Source of the DNA: Corynebacterium sp.
Lineage (GTDB): Bacteria > Actinomycetota > Actinomycetes > Mycobacteriales > Mycobacteriaceae
Reading direction: 5' to 3'
NCBI GenBank assembly: GCA_030450335.1
Contig: JAKDIS010000025.1
Location: forward strand, 1 to 25,094
Length of the DNA: 25,094 nucleotides
The notes below the pieces were generated by a model. The model saw nothing but the letters and a program-made list of their open reading frames with translations. It was not told where the DNA came from and did not search any database. Shown one piece after another: positions 15,125 through 25,094 of the stretch. The position numbers and the translations under genes are program-made. Position 1 is the stretch's first letter. Each line of letters starts with the position of its first letter.

Positions 15125-16699
15125 GTGGTTGAATCCCGTAGTACTGCAGAAATGACCCGGCCTGACAACCGGAACAACCGAACGTACGAGGTCCGCACCT
15201 TCGGTTGCCAGATGAACGTCCACGACTCGGAGCGACTCTCCGGACTGCTCGAGGACTCCGGCTACGTGCCGGTGCGTGGTGGCTCGACGCCGGACGTCGT
15301 GGTGTTCAACACCTGCGCGGTCCGGGAGAACGCCGACAACCGGCTCTACGGCACGCTCGGCCAGCTCAAGGAGGTCAAGGACGGCCATCCGGGCATGCAG
15401 ATCGCGGTCGGCGGCTGCATGGCGCAGAAGGACAAGCAGACCGTCGTCGACAAGGCCCCGTGGGTGGACGTGGTCTTCGGTACGCACAACATGGGGTCGC
15501 TGCCCACCCTGCTGTCGCGCAGCGAGCACAACCGGCGCGCCGAGGTGGAGATCGTCGACTCGCTGGAACAGTTCCCCTCCGTGCTGCCGGCCAAGCGTGA
15601 GTCGACCTACGCCGGCTGGGTGAGTGTGTCGGTGGGCTGCAACAACACCTGCACGTTCTGCATCGTGCCCTCGCTGCGCGGTGCGGAGCAGGACCGTCGC
15701 CCGGGCGACGTCCTGGCGGAGGTCGAGGCCCTGGTCGCCCAGGGTGTCACCGAGGTCACGCTGCTCGGGCAGAACGTCAACGCCTACGGGGTGAACTTCT
15801 CCGACCCCTTCGTCGAACGTGACCGCAGCGCCTTCTCGAAGCTGCTGCGCGCCTGCGGTGAGATCGAGGGCCTCGAGCGTCTGCGCTTCACCAGCCCCCA
15901 CCCGGCGGAGTTCACCGACGACGTCATCGACGCGATGGTCGAGACCCCGGTGGTCTGCCCGCAGCTGCACATGCCGCTGCAGTCGGGCTCCGACCGGATC
16001 CTCAAGGCCATGCGCCGGTCCTACCGCTCGAAGAAGTTCCTCGGCATCCTCGACAAGGTCCGTGAGCGCATGCCGGACGCGGTGATCACCACCGACCTCA
16101 TCGTCGGTTTCCCCGGTGAGACCGAGGAGGACTTCCAGGAGACCCTGCGGGTCGTCGAGGAGTCCCGCTTCACCAGCGCCTACACCTTCCAGTACTCCCC
16201 GCGCCCGGGGACGCCGGCGGCGTCCCTGTCCGACCAGATCCCCAAGTCGGTGGTGCAGGACCGCTACGAGCGTCTCGAACGGCTCCAGGAGCGCATCAGC
16301 GGCGAGGACAACGCCGCCCAGGTCGGCCGGCGCGTCGAATTGCTCGTGCAGGACGGTGGGGGACGCAAGAACGCCCGCACGCAGCGCATGTCCGGACGCT
16401 CCCGCGACGGGCGGCTCGTCCACTTCGCCCCGGGCGACGAGGCCGTGCGTCCCGGGGACGTCGTGGAGGTCACCGTGACCTCCTCGGCACCGCACTTCCT
16501 CATCGCCGACTCCGGTGTGCACTCGCACCGTCGGACGAAGGCGGGGGACATGGCGGAGGCCGGTTCCGTGCCCACCACGGGCCCGGTCGGGCAGGCGGGA
16601 GCCGGCGTCGGCCTCGGCCTGCCGGGGATCGGAAGGCCGTCGGCACCCGCCGCTCCGGCGACATCGGGAGTTCAGGACGGAGGCTGCGGTTGTGAGTAG
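15125..16699 (+). CDS. miaB: tRNA-2-methylthio-N6-dimethylallyladenosine synthase MiaB
   Basis: A 524-residue radical-SAM methylthiotransferase that converts i6A37 in tRNA to ms2i6A37, the step after MiaA, whose gene is 2.2 kb downstream. The N-terminal UPF0004 domain carries its cluster cysteines in FGCQMN (C28), [10 protein letters not shown] and VGGCMAQ. The radical-SAM CxxxCxxC is C172, C176 and C179 ([12 protein letters not shown]). A TRAM domain follows ([11 protein letters not shown] to HFLIADSG). About 65 further residues are Gly/Ala/Pro-rich and end GGCGCE. GTG 15125 is chosen because a -10 hexamer ends 8 nt upstream; ATG 15152 is the next option. The long open frame upstream to 14948 crosses the promoter region and is not coding. 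Confidence 0.95.
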   Translation: MVESRSTAEMTRPDNRNNRTYEVRTFGCQMNVHDSERLSGLLEDSGYVPVRGGSTPDVVVFNTCAVRENADNRLYGTLGQLKEVKDGHPGMQIAVGGCMAQKDKQTVVDKAPWVDVVFGTHNMGSLPTLLSRSEHNRRAEVEIVDSLEQFPSVLPAKRESTYAGWVSVSVGCNNTCTFCIVPSLRGAEQDRRPGDVLAEVEALVAQGVTEVTLLGQNVNAYGVNFSDPFVERDRSAFSKLLRACGEIEGLERLRFTSPHPAEFTDDVIDAMVETPVVCPQLHMPLQSGSDRILKAMRRSYRSKKFLGILDKVRERMPDAVITTDLIVGFPGETEEDFQETLRVVEESRFTSAYTFQYSPRPGTPAASLSDQIPKSVVQDRYERLERLQERISGEDNAAQVGRRVELLVQDGGGRKNARTQRMSGRSRDGRLVHFAPGDEAVRPGDVVEVTVTSSAPHFLIADSGVHSHRRTKAGDMAEAGSVPTTGPVGQAGAGVGLGLPGIGRPSAPAAPATSGVQDGGCGCE

Positions 16700-17456
16700 G
16701 AAGACTGACGGAGTGAAGAGGGCCCAGGAGCCGGAGAGCCGCGAGGCGCTGAACAAGCGCCGCGTGGAGGCCCTCAACAAGCACGTCGAGGAGCTGGAGC
16801 GCAGCGCCGGCGGAGATCTCGCCGTGGCGGAGCGTCGCGCGTCCGGAACCATCGTGCTGGGGTCGTCGCTGCCGGTGCTGGTGTTCGGGGCGGTGGTCGT
16901 CCTCGTCTCGCTCTTCCTCCCGCACTCCGGGGAGGTCCACGGTTACGACGTGCTGCTGTTCTCCGACCTGGCGCAGACGTTCGTCACCACGCTGCCGGAG
17001 CGGGTCTACGCCTGGCTCGCGCTCGTCGGTGGTGTGCTGCTGACCCTGGGTACGGTGATCTCCCGCTCCGCGCTGGTCACCTGGGTGAACTGGACGCTGA
17101 CCGGTATCGGCTGGGTCTACGGTGTCCTGGCGATCGGGATGCGGCAGTCCCGTCCGCCGACAGAGCCGGGCGACGGCCCCGGGATCGGTCTGATCCTCGG
17201 GTTCATCGCGATGGTGCTCATCTTCATCACCCTGTCGAGCCGGTTGCTGCGCCGTGGTGCGGTGCAGAAGGCCATCGCCGCCCGCCGCCGTGAGGAGGCC
17301 GGGCGTGACGAGGAGTCGAGGGCGGCCCAGCTCGTACTGCGCACCGGCCTGGAGCCCCAGCAGGAGGCCGAGGTCGTCGACGACCGACGCGACAAGGTCC
17401 GCGCCAGGCGTCAACGCCACGACGTGGCCAAGGACACCGGGGACACCGAAGACTAG
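16692..17456 (+). CDS. Conserved actinobacterial four-helix membrane protein
   Basis: A 254-residue protein, usually found directly after miaB in corynebacteria and mycobacteria (Rv2732c-like by position and architecture). A charged N-terminal helix of about 50 residues ([18 protein letters not shown]) is followed by hydrophobic segments at about 53-76, 104-123, 128-150 and 164-182. A charged Arg/Glu-rich C-terminal tail of about 70 residues follows. No enzymatic motif is visible and the function is unknown. GTG 16692 overlaps the miaB stop by 8 nt and has an ideal GGAGG 8 nt upstream (16679-16683), so its translation is probably coupled to miaB; GTG 16713 is less well placed. A strong bidirectional terminator follows. 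Confidence 0.85.
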   Translation: MSRKTDGVKRAQEPESREALNKRRVEALNKHVEELERSAGGDLAVAERRASGTIVLGSSLPVLVFGAVVVLVSLFLPHSGEVHGYDVLLFSDLAQTFVTTLPERVYAWLALVGGVLLTLGTVISRSALVTWVNWTLTGIGWVYGVLAIGMRQSRPPTEPGDGPGIGLILGFIAMVLIFITLSSRLLRRGAVQKAIAARRREEAGRDEESRAAQLVLRTGLEPQQEAEVVDDRRDKVRARRQRHDVAKDTGDTED

Positions 17457-17468
17457 CCCCAACCAGCG

Positions 17469-17509
17469 AGCAACCCCGGAGGTCGGTGTGACCGACCTCC
17501 GGGGTTGCT
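17469..17509. terminator. Bidirectional 19-bp perfect hairpin
   Basis: GCAACCCCGGAGGTCGGT (17470-17487) pairs perfectly with 17491-17508 around the triloop GTG, and A17469/T17509 add a nineteenth pair. It lies between the membrane-protein gene (stop 17456) and the convergent DUF349 gene (stop 17558) and can serve both strands. No T-run follows on either side. The remaining bases of the gap hold nothing else recognisable. Confidence 0.88.
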
Positions 17510-17557
17510 GCGTGCGTGGGGGAGACCCGTCCCACGGGAACCGGGCAGGAGCTGTGC

Positions 17558-18865
17558 CTAGTCCTGTCCGGAGTCGGCGGCGGCCTCTGCCGCGGTCGCC
17601 GCCCACGAGCGCCACTGCTCGGCCTGGCCGCGCAGGTCCTCGGCCTTCTTGTGGCGTCCGGCCTTCTCGGCGGCCTCGGCGTCCGCGGTGAGCTGGTCGA
17701 CCCGGGCCTGGAACTGGGCCACGCGTGCCTCGGCCTCGGGGTCGGTCTGGCGCCACTGACGCTCGGCGAAGTCACTGACGCGGGACTCCAGGGCACCGAG
17801 CTTCTCGTCGAACTCCTTGACCCGGTCGCGCGGCACGTAGCCGACCTCGTCCCACTTCTCCTGCAGCTCGCGCAGCACTTCGCGGGCCCGGTCGAGGTCA
17901 ACCTGCGGGTCGATGCGGCCGTCGTACTCGTCGAGGAGGGCCTGCTTGGTTTCGGCGTTGCCGGCGAACTGCTCGTCCTTGCGGCGGTTGTCCTCGTCGC
18001 GGGCGCCGAAGAAGACGTCCTGCGCGCCGCGGAACCGGGCCCACAGCCGGTCGTCGTCGGCGCGGCGGGCACGTCCGGCGGCCTTCCATTCGGCCATCAG
18101 GTCGCGGTAGGCCCGGGCGGTCTCGTTCCAGTCCGTGGAGTTCTGCAGTGCCTCGGCGCGTTTGACCAGGTCCTCCTTGCGACGCCGGACGCTGTCGCGC
18201 TGGCGGTCGAGGTCGGCGAAGTGGCCGTCGCGGCGTTCCTTGAACGTCCCGCGGGCCGCGCGCAGCCGGCTGGCCAGGGCCTTGTCGGCGGCCCTGTCAC
18301 CGCCGGCGGCGTTCCACTGGTCGCCGATGGCGCGCAGCCGGTCGCCGTCGGCCTTCCAGTCCTCGCCGTCGGCGGCGATGCGCTCGGCCTCGGCGACGAG
18401 TTCCCCGCGACGCTCGGCCAGGCGTTCCTCCACCTGGCCGGCGGTGGTGACGATCTCGGTGAGTCGACGGTCCAGCCGCGCGAGGTCCCCCAGGACACCG
18501 GCGTCGGCCAGGCCGTCCTGCAGGCGGGTCGCGTCGGTACGCACGCGGGCGAACTCCTCCGGGTGGGTGCCCAGACGCGCGGCGAGGACCTCCACCTCGG
18601 TGGCGAGGTCGGCGAAGCGGCGGGCGTAGTGGGCAAGTCCCTCCTCGACGCTGCCGGCCTTCCACTCGCCGATACGGCGCTCCGCGCCGTCCACCGTCAG
18701 CCACACGACCCCGTCGTCGTCGATGCGTCCGTGCGCCGCGGCGTCCTTCGTGGACGGGGCGACGGTGGTGCCGGCAGAGGCGGCGCCGGGCCGGGCACCT
18801 GGCTTGGGTCCGGGCGTGGCACCGGGCCGGGCACCTGGCTTGGGTCCGGGCTTGGGGACGTTCAT
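17558..18865 (-). CDS. DUF349 repeat protein
   Basis: A 435-residue, highly charged, mostly helical protein. Several DUF349 units of about 70 residues are visible, with recurring Trp positions in patterns such as ADGEDWKADGDRLRAIGDQWNAAG, NSTDWNETARAYRDLMAEWKAAGRARRADDDRLWARFRGAQDVFF and VLRELQEKWDEVGYVPRD. The first 30 residues are a Pro/Gly/Lys/Ala-rich tail containing a 12-residue tandem repeat. No membrane segment, signal peptide or catalytic motif is seen. Family function is unsettled. Its place between miaB and miaA is conserved in actinobacteria (Rv2731-like). The start has AAGGA upstream; a CATAAT at 18907-18902 may be its -10, overlapping the -35 of divergent miaA. Confidence 0.88.
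   Translation of the reverse strand: MNVPKPGPKPGARPGATPGPKPGARPGAASAGTTVAPSTKDAAAHGRIDDDGVVWLTVDGAERRIGEWKAGSVEEGLAHYARRFADLATEVEVLAARLGTHPEEFARVRTDATRLQDGLADAGVLGDLARLDRRLTEIVTTAGQVEERLAERRGELVAEAERIAADGEDWKADGDRLRAIGDQWNAAGGDRAADKALASRLRAARGTFKERRDGHFADLDRQRDSVRRRKEDLVKRAEALQNSTDWNETARAYRDLMAEWKAAGRARRADDDRLWARFRGAQDVFFGARDEDNRRKDEQFAGNAETKQALLDEYDGRIDPQVDLDRAREVLRELQEKWDEVGYVPRDRVKEFDEKLGALESRVSDFAERQWRQTDPEAEARVAQFQARVDQLTADAEAAEKAGRHKKAEDLRGQAEQWRSWAATAAEAAADSGQD
18786..18851 (-). repeat. 36-bp tandem repeat encoding PGPKPGARPGA[T/A]
   Basis: Bases 18786-18815 recur identically at 18822-18851 (period 36 bp, 30 matching bases). The repeat encodes two copies of a 12-residue Pro/Gly/Lys/Arg unit at the N-terminus of the DUF349 protein. 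Confidence 0.88.
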
Positions 18866-18896
18866 CGGGGGTCCTTCGGTCGGTGGAGTGGGCTAC

Positions 18897-18925
18897 CTGA
18901 CATTATGGCAGACCCGCCGTAGACT
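18897..18925 (+). promoter_or_regulatory. miaA promoter, leaderless
   Basis: CTGACA (18897-18902) and TAGACT (18920-18925) are separated by an ideal 17 bp, and the -10 ends 8 nt before ATG 18934. This is the best vegetative promoter in the window. The transcript should begin at the start codon. Confidence 0.75.
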
Positions 18926-18933
18926 GCTCCGAC

Positions 18934-19857
18934 ATGAGTGCAGCACAACCACGCCCCCGCCCGGTGGCGATCGTGGGGCCCACCGGGTCGGGGAAGTCGG
19001 AGACGGCGTTGGCGCTGGCGGAGGCCGTCGACGGGGAGGTCGTCAACATCGACTCCATGCAGCTCTACCGCGGCATGGACATCGGCACGGCGAAGCTGCC
19101 GCCGGAGCAACGACGGGGGATCCCGCACCACCAGTTCGACGTCCTGGACGTCACCGAGACCGCCTCGGTCGCGCGCTACCGCGACGCCGCCATCGCCGAC
19201 GTCGAGGACGTGGCCGCCCGGGGACGGGTCCCGGTGATCGTCGGTGGGTCGATGATGTACCTGCAGGCACTCCTGGACGAGTGGGAGCTCCCGCCCACCG
19301 ATGCGGCGGTGCGTGCCCGGTGGGAGCGTGAACTCGACCGGGTGGGGGTTGAGTCGTTGCACGGTCAGCTCGCGGAGAAGGACCCGCAGGCCGCGGACAC
19401 GATCGAGGTGCGGGACTCCCGGCGTACCGTGCGGGCCCTGGAGGTCATCGAACTCACCGGGCGCCCCTTCGCCGCGTCCCTGCCGCCGAGTGACCGGCCG
19501 ACGCGCTGGGACACGGTGATCATCGGTCTGGCCGCGCAGGCGGACTGGCTGAACCCCCGTCTGGAGACGCGCGTCCACCAGATGTTCGACCTCGGGCTCG
19601 TCGACGAGGTCCGTGGCCTGGTGGCGCAGGGCCTGGTGCGTGACTCCACCGCGGGTAAGGCGATCGGCTACGCGCAGGTGCTCGACCACCTCGCCGGCGA
19701 ACTCACGTTGGACGAGGCCGTGGAGCGCACGGTGAGCGGGACGCGCCGTTACGCCCGGCGGCAGCGGGCCTGGTTCAAGCGGGACCCGCGTATCCGCTGG
19801 TTCGACGCTGCCGACCCGGACGTCACCCGCGAGGTCGTGCACGAGATCGTGCGGTAG
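18934..19857 (+). CDS. miaA: tRNA dimethylallyltransferase MiaA
   Basis: A 307-residue enzyme that transfers the dimethylallyl group from DMAPP to A37 of UNN-reading tRNAs, making the substrate of MiaB. The P-loop GPTGSGKS is at residues 15-22. It is followed by [16 protein letters not shown], then [27 protein letters not shown], the [16 protein letters not shown] segment, and the C-terminal [23 protein letters not shown] tRNA-contacting region. Length is normal. It has its own strong promoter and starts at the ATG without a leader. dapF follows after 49 bp with a separate -10. Confidence 0.97.
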   Translation: MSAAQPRPRPVAIVGPTGSGKSETALALAEAVDGEVVNIDSMQLYRGMDIGTAKLPPEQRRGIPHHQFDVLDVTETASVARYRDAAIADVEDVAARGRVPVIVGGSMMYLQALLDEWELPPTDAAVRARWERELDRVGVESLHGQLAEKDPQAADTIEVRDSRRTVRALEVIELTGRPFAASLPPSDRPTRWDTVIIGLAAQADWLNPRLETRVHQMFDLGLVDEVRGLVAQGLVRDSTAGKAIGYAQVLDHLAGELTLDEAVERTVSGTRRYARRQRAWFKRDPRIRWFDAADPDVTREVVHEIVR

Positions 19858-19893
19858 TTCATGCGGTAGATCGTGGCCGAGTGCTACGGCGAC

Positions 19894-19899
19894 TAGACT
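19894..19899 (+). promoter_or_regulatory. dapF -10 element, leaderless transcript
   Basis: TAGACT ends 7 nt before ATG 19907. The -35 region is poor. Some dapF expression may also come from miaA read-through. Confidence 0.55.
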
Positions 19900-19906
19900 C
19901 TGCGGC

Positions 19907-20845
19907 ATGGTTGAGCGCAGGCAGATCGAGTTAATCAAGGGTCACGGCACCGGCAATGACTTCATCCTGGTCCCGGACCCGGAGGCGACGGTGGACCTCA
20001 GCGAGGAGCTCGTGCAGTCGCTCGCCGACCGTCACCGCGGCATCGGGGCGGACGGGGTGATCCGCATCGCCACCACCGGTGCGCTGCTGGCCGCCGGGGT
20101 GTTGGAGCAGCGTCCCGAGGGGGTGCGCGACGGCGACTGGTTCATGGACTACCGCAACGCCGACGGTTCGGTGGCGGAGATGTGCGGCAACGGTGTGCGG
20201 GTGTTCGCCCACGCCCTGAGCGCGTTGTCGCTGGTCGGCGAGGACGACCGCTCGGCCGACGGCACCGTGCCGGTCGGCACGCGGGCCGGACGCCGCGACG
20301 TGCGAATCCATTCGGTGGACGACACCGACGCCGAGGTCAGCGTGGACATGGGGGTGCCGCGGGTGACCGGGCGTTCCAGCGCCACGCTCGCCGGGGCGTC
20401 CTACGAGGGTGTCGGCGTGGACATGGGCAACCCGCACCTGGCGTGCGTGGTGCCCGGGCTGACGCCGGACGCGCTGGCCGCGCTGCCGGTCGACCAGGCA
20501 CCCGGCTACGACGAGGGTGTCTTCCCCGACGGGGTGAACCTGGAGCTGGTCACCGCGTTGCAGGACGACACGGTGCACATGCGCGTGCACGAACGGGGTG
20601 TGGGGGAGACGCTGTCCTGCGGCACCGGGACGGTGGCCGCCGCTGTGGCCGCCGTGGCTGCTGTGGACGCTGCAGATCGGTCGGGTGAGGACGGTGCGTG
20701 GTCACGGACGGTGCGCGTGGTCATCCCCGGCGGGGAGGTCGCGGTGACGGTGGGGCAGGACGCAGAGGGCAACCAGGTGCCCGCGGTGCTGCGCGGGCCC
20801 TCGCGGCTGGTGTTCACCACCTCGGTCACCGTGGAGCGCGGCTAG
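19907..20845 (+). CDS. dapF: Diaminopimelate epimerase
   Basis: A 312-residue cytoplasmic racemase converting LL- to meso-diaminopimelate, precursor of lysine and of the peptidoglycan cross-link. Both catalytic cysteines are present: C93 in MCGNGVRVF and C238 in SCGTGTVAA. The N-terminal KGHGTGNDFI and the central GVGVDMGNPHLAC and FPDGVNLE motifs are also present. It is slightly longer than the usual 275-280 residues because of insertions near residues 62-75 and 105-125 and an Ala-rich stretch after C238. Converges on the 167-residue gene across a small hairpin. Confidence 0.97.
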   Translation: MVERRQIELIKGHGTGNDFILVPDPEATVDLSEELVQSLADRHRGIGADGVIRIATTGALLAAGVLEQRPEGVRDGDWFMDYRNADGSVAEMCGNGVRVFAHALSALSLVGEDDRSADGTVPVGTRAGRRDVRIHSVDDTDAEVSVDMGVPRVTGRSSATLAGASYEGVGVDMGNPHLACVVPGLTPDALAALPVDQAPGYDEGVFPDGVNLELVTALQDDTVHMRVHERGVGETLSCGTGTVAAAVAAVAAVDAADRSGEDGAWSRTVRVVIPGGEVAVTVGQDAEGNQVPAVLRGPSRLVFTTSVTVERG

Positions 20846-20865
20846 GGTTATCCGGGGTAACCCCG
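20845..20865. terminator. Short hairpin between dapF and the convergent gene
   Basis: GGGTTA (20845-20850) pairs with TAACCC (20858-20863). Alternatively CGGGG (20853-20857) pairs with CCCCG (20861-20865) around TAA. Either fits a compact terminator filling the 20-bp gap between two convergent stop codons. There is no T-run. Confidence 0.5.
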
Positions 20866-21369
20866 TCAGTACCGGGAATGCACCGAGTCCTGACGGGCGC
20901 GCTCCCACAGCCGTTGCAGGCTGAGCGCGCGCTGGTCGGTCTCGTGCAGCAGCTCGGTCAGGGTTGCCACGGTGGACAGTGACGTCGTCTGCTCCGGCAG
21001 GTGGCGCAGGAAACGTTCGCACGACGCGGCCGCGGCGTGGAACCGTGCCACGCTGGAGACCTCGGACCGTGCCGCGCACAGTTCGGGGCGGTGCAGCTGC
21101 CGGTCGCGGACCCGTGCGGGGTCGTTGTAGAACCGGAACTCGTCCCAGTCGTCCAGGATCGTGGCGATGTCGGTGGCGGAGAGGTCGATCGAGCGTTTCA
21201 GCGCGGCGATCTCGCGCTCGGAGTCCTGACGGACCACGGCGACGGCGGCGACCACCACCAGGATCACGGTGATGAGCACGCCCAAGCGGCCGAGTGTGCT
21301 GATCAGCAGCCACGACAGGGCTCCCACGACCACCACCCCGGCGAGCGCCTTGGAGATGCTTCTAGCCAC
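20866..21369 (-). CDS. Small membrane protein of unknown function
   Basis: A 167-residue protein with two N-terminal hydrophobic segments (about residues 8-25 and 29-46) and a cytoplasmic, probably helical, domain rich in Arg, Glu and Leu ([38 protein letters not shown]). I do not recognise the family; similar genes lie between dapF and hflX in other corynebacteria. The GTG start overlaps the stop of the upstream gene by 8 nt, with GGAGG at 21379-21375, so it is translationally coupled to the Cys-tail protein gene. No catalytic motif is seen. Confidence 0.75.
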   Translation of the reverse strand: MARSISKALAGVVVVGALSWLLISTLGRLGVLITVILVVVAAVAVVRQDSEREIAALKRSIDLSATDIATILDDWDEFRFYNDPARVRDRQLHRPELCAARSEVSSVARFHAAAASCERFLRHLPEQTTSLSTVATLTELLHETDQRALSLQRLWERARQDSVHSRY

Positions 21370-22138
21370 AGGATCCTCCGCAGCCTCCTGACCCGCAGCC
21401 GCATCCGCCAGAGGAGCAGGACGCCGGGTCCACGGCGGTGGTCGTGAACTGGACGTTGCCGGAGAGGATCGTGCCGACCGGCAGATCGTCCTCCTCCCCC
21501 GCGGGCACCACGACCGTGAACGCGAAGGGGGCGTTCACCGTGCACACCCAGAAGGACTGGCCGGTCAGCGCGGCGGTACGACGCTCCGCGGCGGCGACCT
21601 CCACGGCGATGGACGCGCCGGCGTGCGGGGCGACCGCACCGGAGTTCAGGTCCGACAGGCCCGTGGACTCCACCGAACCGACGCGCAGGACGCCCGCGCG
21701 TGCGGCCTCGTCCCGCGTGCGGTAGACCGCGAGGTCTGCGGCGAGCGCGGTGATCTGCACCGGCTGATAGGTCAGCGTCCCCTCCTCGGACAGCAGCGGG
21801 CCCTGGGCGACGGTCGCGGTGAGCGAGGCCGTCACCGGGGCGCCCTCGGCGCGGACCTGCAGCATGGGGGAGTCGGCGACGATGTCGAGCACACCGACGA
21901 TGTCGTCGACCATGCTGAGGTGCGCGGAGGTCTCCGCACCCCCGCTGAAGCTGGCGAAGGAACCGTAGGGCGGCACGGCGAGGATCACCAGGCGGGCACC
22001 GCTGGGGTCGTCGTACTGCAGGACCTGGCCGTCGCGGACCTCCCCGGTGACCCGGAGAGCCCCCGTCCCGTACGCCGCCTCCAGGGCGTCCTGCCAGCGG
22101 CTGAACTCCAACCCCACGCTTCTCAGTTCCGGAATCAT
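21362..22138 (-). CDS. Unknown protein with Cys/Gly-rich C-terminal tail
   Basis: A 258-residue acidic protein without membrane segments or signal peptide. The body is predicted to be largely beta/alpha, with stretches such as [38 protein letters not shown] and [22 protein letters not shown]. The last 18 residues hold five cysteines (241, 246, 248, 253 and 257) spaced by Gly and Ser only, suggestive of metal or cluster binding; that is inference. I do not recognise the family. ATG 22138 is chosen because TAGAGT ends 7 nt upstream; the much longer open frame running upstream is antisense to hflX. It is the first gene of a two-gene minus operon and divergent from hflX across 48 bp. Confidence 0.78.
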   Translation of the reverse strand: MIPELRSVGLEFSRWQDALEAAYGTGALRVTGEVRDGQVLQYDDPSGARLVILAVPPYGSFASFSGGAETSAHLSMVDDIVGVLDIVADSPMLQVRAEGAPVTASLTATVAQGPLLSEEGTLTYQPVQITALAADLAVYRTRDEAARAGVLRVGSVESTGLSDLNSGAVAPHAGASIAVEVAAAERRTAALTGQSFWVCTVNAPFAFTVVVPAGEEDDLPVGTILSGNVQFTTTAVDPASCSSGGCGCGSGGCGGSCG

Positions 22139-22145
22139 GGGTGCG

Positions 22146-22151
22146 ACTCTA
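22146..22151 (-). promoter_or_regulatory. -10 of the Cys-tail protein gene, leaderless
   Basis: On the minus strand TAGAGT (22151-22146) ends 7 nt before ATG 22138. The same hexamer and spacing occur at bioY. Confidence 0.5.
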
Positions 22152-22186
22152 CTCCGTGGCCCCGAATCGTGGAAAGATGGTGGGCA

Positions 22187-23641
<1,455 letters not shown>

Positions 23642-23651
23642 GCTCGTCCGA

Positions 23652-25004
23652 ATGGACGAGATGCAGGAGAAGAAGTCAGCGCCCGGCGGGGAACCTGAAC
23701 GGGGGAAGCTGTTCGGGTGGACGCTCCACGGGGACGGCCGCACGATCCGCCCCGGGGCGGTCGTCGCCCCCGAGGAGCGGCTGACGTGGCCACGGACCGT
23801 GGGCATCGGTATGCAGCACGTGATCGCCATGTTCGGCGCCACGCTGCTGGTGCCCGCACTCACCGGCTTCCCGGTGAACACCACCCTGCTGTTCTCCGGT
23901 ATCGGCACGATCCTGTTCCTGCTGATCACCCGCAACCGGGTGCCGTCCTACCTGGGCAGCTCCTTCGCCTTCATCGCCCCGCTGACCGCCACCCAGGCGG
24001 AGGGCTTCGCCGCCCAGCTCGGCGGGGTGATGGTCGCCGGAATCGTGCTGATCCTGGTCGGTGTCCTGGTCAAGGCCGCCGGACGGCGCGTGCTGGACGC
24101 GGTCATGCCCCCGGCGGTCACCGGTGCGATCGTCGCGCTGATCGGCCTGAACCTGGCCCCGGCGGCGACGGCGAACTTCCAGGAGCAGCCCCTTGTCGCC
24201 GCGGTGACCCTGTTCGCCGTCCTGGTGATCACCGTCGCCGGACGCGGTATGGTCGGCCGGCTGGCGATCCTCATCGGTGTCGTCGTCGGCTGGGTGTTCG
24301 CCGTGGTCACCGGCAACATCTCCGACGACGCCGGCGAGGTCATCTCCGACGCCGCGTGGTTCGGTCTGCCGGACTTCCACACCCCCGAGTTCCACGTCAG
24401 TGCGGTCCTGCTGACCCTGCCCGTCGTGGTGGTGCTCATCGCCGAGAACGTCGGACACGTCAAGGCCGTGGCAGGGATGACCAAGCGCAACCTGGACGAC
24501 CAGGCCGGGCCCGCACTGATCGGTGACGGTCTGGCGACCACCCTGGCCGGCGGCTTCGGCGGGTCCGGCACCACGACCTACGCCGAGAACATCGGGGTGA
24601 TGGCGGCGACGAAGGTGTACTCCACCGCCGCCTACTGGGTGGCCGCGGTCACCGCGATGGTGCTGGCCTTCGTCCCGAAGTTCGGTGCCGTGATCAACAC
24701 CATCCCCTCCGGCGTGCTCGGCGGGGCCACGATGGTGCTCTACGGCATGATCGGCCTGCTGGGTATCCGCATCTGGCAGGACAACAACGTCAACCTGACC
24801 AACCCGGTGAACCTGTCCGCCGCGGCCGTGGCCCTGATCGCCGGCATCGGCAACCTCACCCTGCAGATCGGCTCGCTCGAGCTCGAGGGCATCGCCTGGG
24901 GCTCGGTGGGCATCATCGTGGGCTACCCGCTGCTGCGGTGGCTGTTCGAGAACGTCGGGGAGGGACGCGAACCCGCCGTGCGGGACTACCTCTCCCACAA
25001 CTAG
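23652..25004 (+). CDS. Uracil/xanthine permease (NCS2 family)
   Basis: A 450-residue polytopic inner-membrane nucleobase:cation symporter of the NCS2 family (UraA type). After about 45 polar residues, the first helix carries [24 protein letters not shown]. The family signatures [17 protein letters not shown], the [17 protein letters not shown] region with the substrate-site Glu and the [26 protein letters not shown] motif are all present. These resemble uracil permeases more than xanthine/urate ones (for example AENVGH and TTTYAENIG), but specificity is not proven. The gene starts 10 nt after hflX. It is followed by a hairpin with long C- and G-runs. Confidence 0.93.
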   Translation: MDEMQEKKSAPGGEPERGKLFGWTLHGDGRTIRPGAVVAPEERLTWPRTVGIGMQHVIAMFGATLLVPALTGFPVNTTLLFSGIGTILFLLITRNRVPSYLGSSFAFIAPLTATQAEGFAAQLGGVMVAGIVLILVGVLVKAAGRRVLDAVMPPAVTGAIVALIGLNLAPAATANFQEQPLVAAVTLFAVLVITVAGRGMVGRLAILIGVVVGWVFAVVTGNISDDAGEVISDAAWFGLPDFHTPEFHVSAVLLTLPVVVVLIAENVGHVKAVAGMTKRNLDDQAGPALIGDGLATTLAGGFGGSGTTTYAENIGVMAATKVYSTAAYWVAAVTAMVLAFVPKFGAVINTIPSGVLGGATMVLYGMIGLLGIRIWQDNNVNLTNPVNLSAAAVALIAGIGNLTLQIGSLELEGIAWGSVGIIVGYPLLRWLFENVGEGREPAVRDYLSHN

Positions 25005-25063
25005 AGGCCGCGCCAGACAGAACCGGCCCCCCCCCCCGCCCTGGGGGGGGAGGGGGCGGCCTC
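25004..25063 (+). terminator. C-run/G-run hairpin after the permease gene
   Basis: Outer arms GAGGCCGC (25004-25011) and GCGGCCTC (25056-25063) are perfectly complementary. They enclose 11 C (25027-25037), then GCCCT, 8 G (25043-25050), A, and 5 G (25052-25056), which can pair extensively. This is a likely strong terminator. The homopolymer lengths may be affected by slippage or sequencing error. The last 31 bases (25064-25094) hold only a 5-bp CGCCA/TGGCG hairpin and no gene. Confidence 0.6.
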
Positions 25064-25094
25064 GCCAGCGGTGGCGGGTGCCCCCCGCGCCGCG

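Noticed and set aside
23676..24998. 440-residue minus-strand open frame opposite the permease gene
   Set aside because: Its composition (His/Asp/Gly/Gln repeats) mirrors the antisense of a membrane protein, and no start signals are present.

Overview
The window is about 25 kb of high-GC actinobacterial chromosome. Gene content and order (ftsK, terC, pgsA, cinA, clgR, pspA, bioYMN, a DUF3046 gene, recA, recX, gluDCBA, miaB, a DUF349 gene, miaA, dapF, hflX) match the conserved recA neighbourhood of Corynebacterium and, more loosely, Mycobacterium. The gluABCD and bioYMN blocks on either side of recA-recX point to a high-GC Corynebacterium; I cannot name the species. I see no insertion sequence, prophage, CRISPR array, tRNA or rRNA. 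Nearly all of the sequence is coding.

Left part (1-7263, plus strand): the 3' part of ftsK; terC behind a yybP-ykoY-type manganese riboswitch; pgsA-cinA as an overlapping pair; then an envelope-stress block of clgR, pspA and a DUF1707/LiaF-like gene. clgR has both a housekeeping-like -10 and an ECF-type GGGAAC...CGTT promoter, and pspA has a large dyad in its leader.

Middle (7276-16699): bioY-bioM-bioN (minus) is an ECF-type biotin importer with a BioQ-like palindrome over its -35. A small DUF3046 gene and recA-recX (plus) follow, with a LexA box before recA. recX converges on the glutamate ABC importer gluA-gluB-gluC-gluD (minus) with overlapping stop codons. gluA diverges from miaB.

Right part (16692-25094): a membrane protein gene translationally linked to miaB; a 19-bp perfect terminator hairpin shared with the convergent DUF349 gene; miaA and dapF (plus); a two-gene minus operon of unknown function, the first encoding a protein with a Cys/Gly-rich tail; hflX and a uracil/xanthine permease (plus); and a C-run/G-run hairpin at the window end.

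The most consistent structural theme is leaderless expression: nine genes have a TANNNT-type -10 hexamer 6-8 nt before the start codon and no Shine-Dalgarno sequence. I found no wholly new system. The best leads are the riboswitch-hairpin architecture at terC, the regulatory sites around clgR-pspA, the operator at bioY, a second ECF-like promoter before miaB and the Cys-tailed protein beside hflX.
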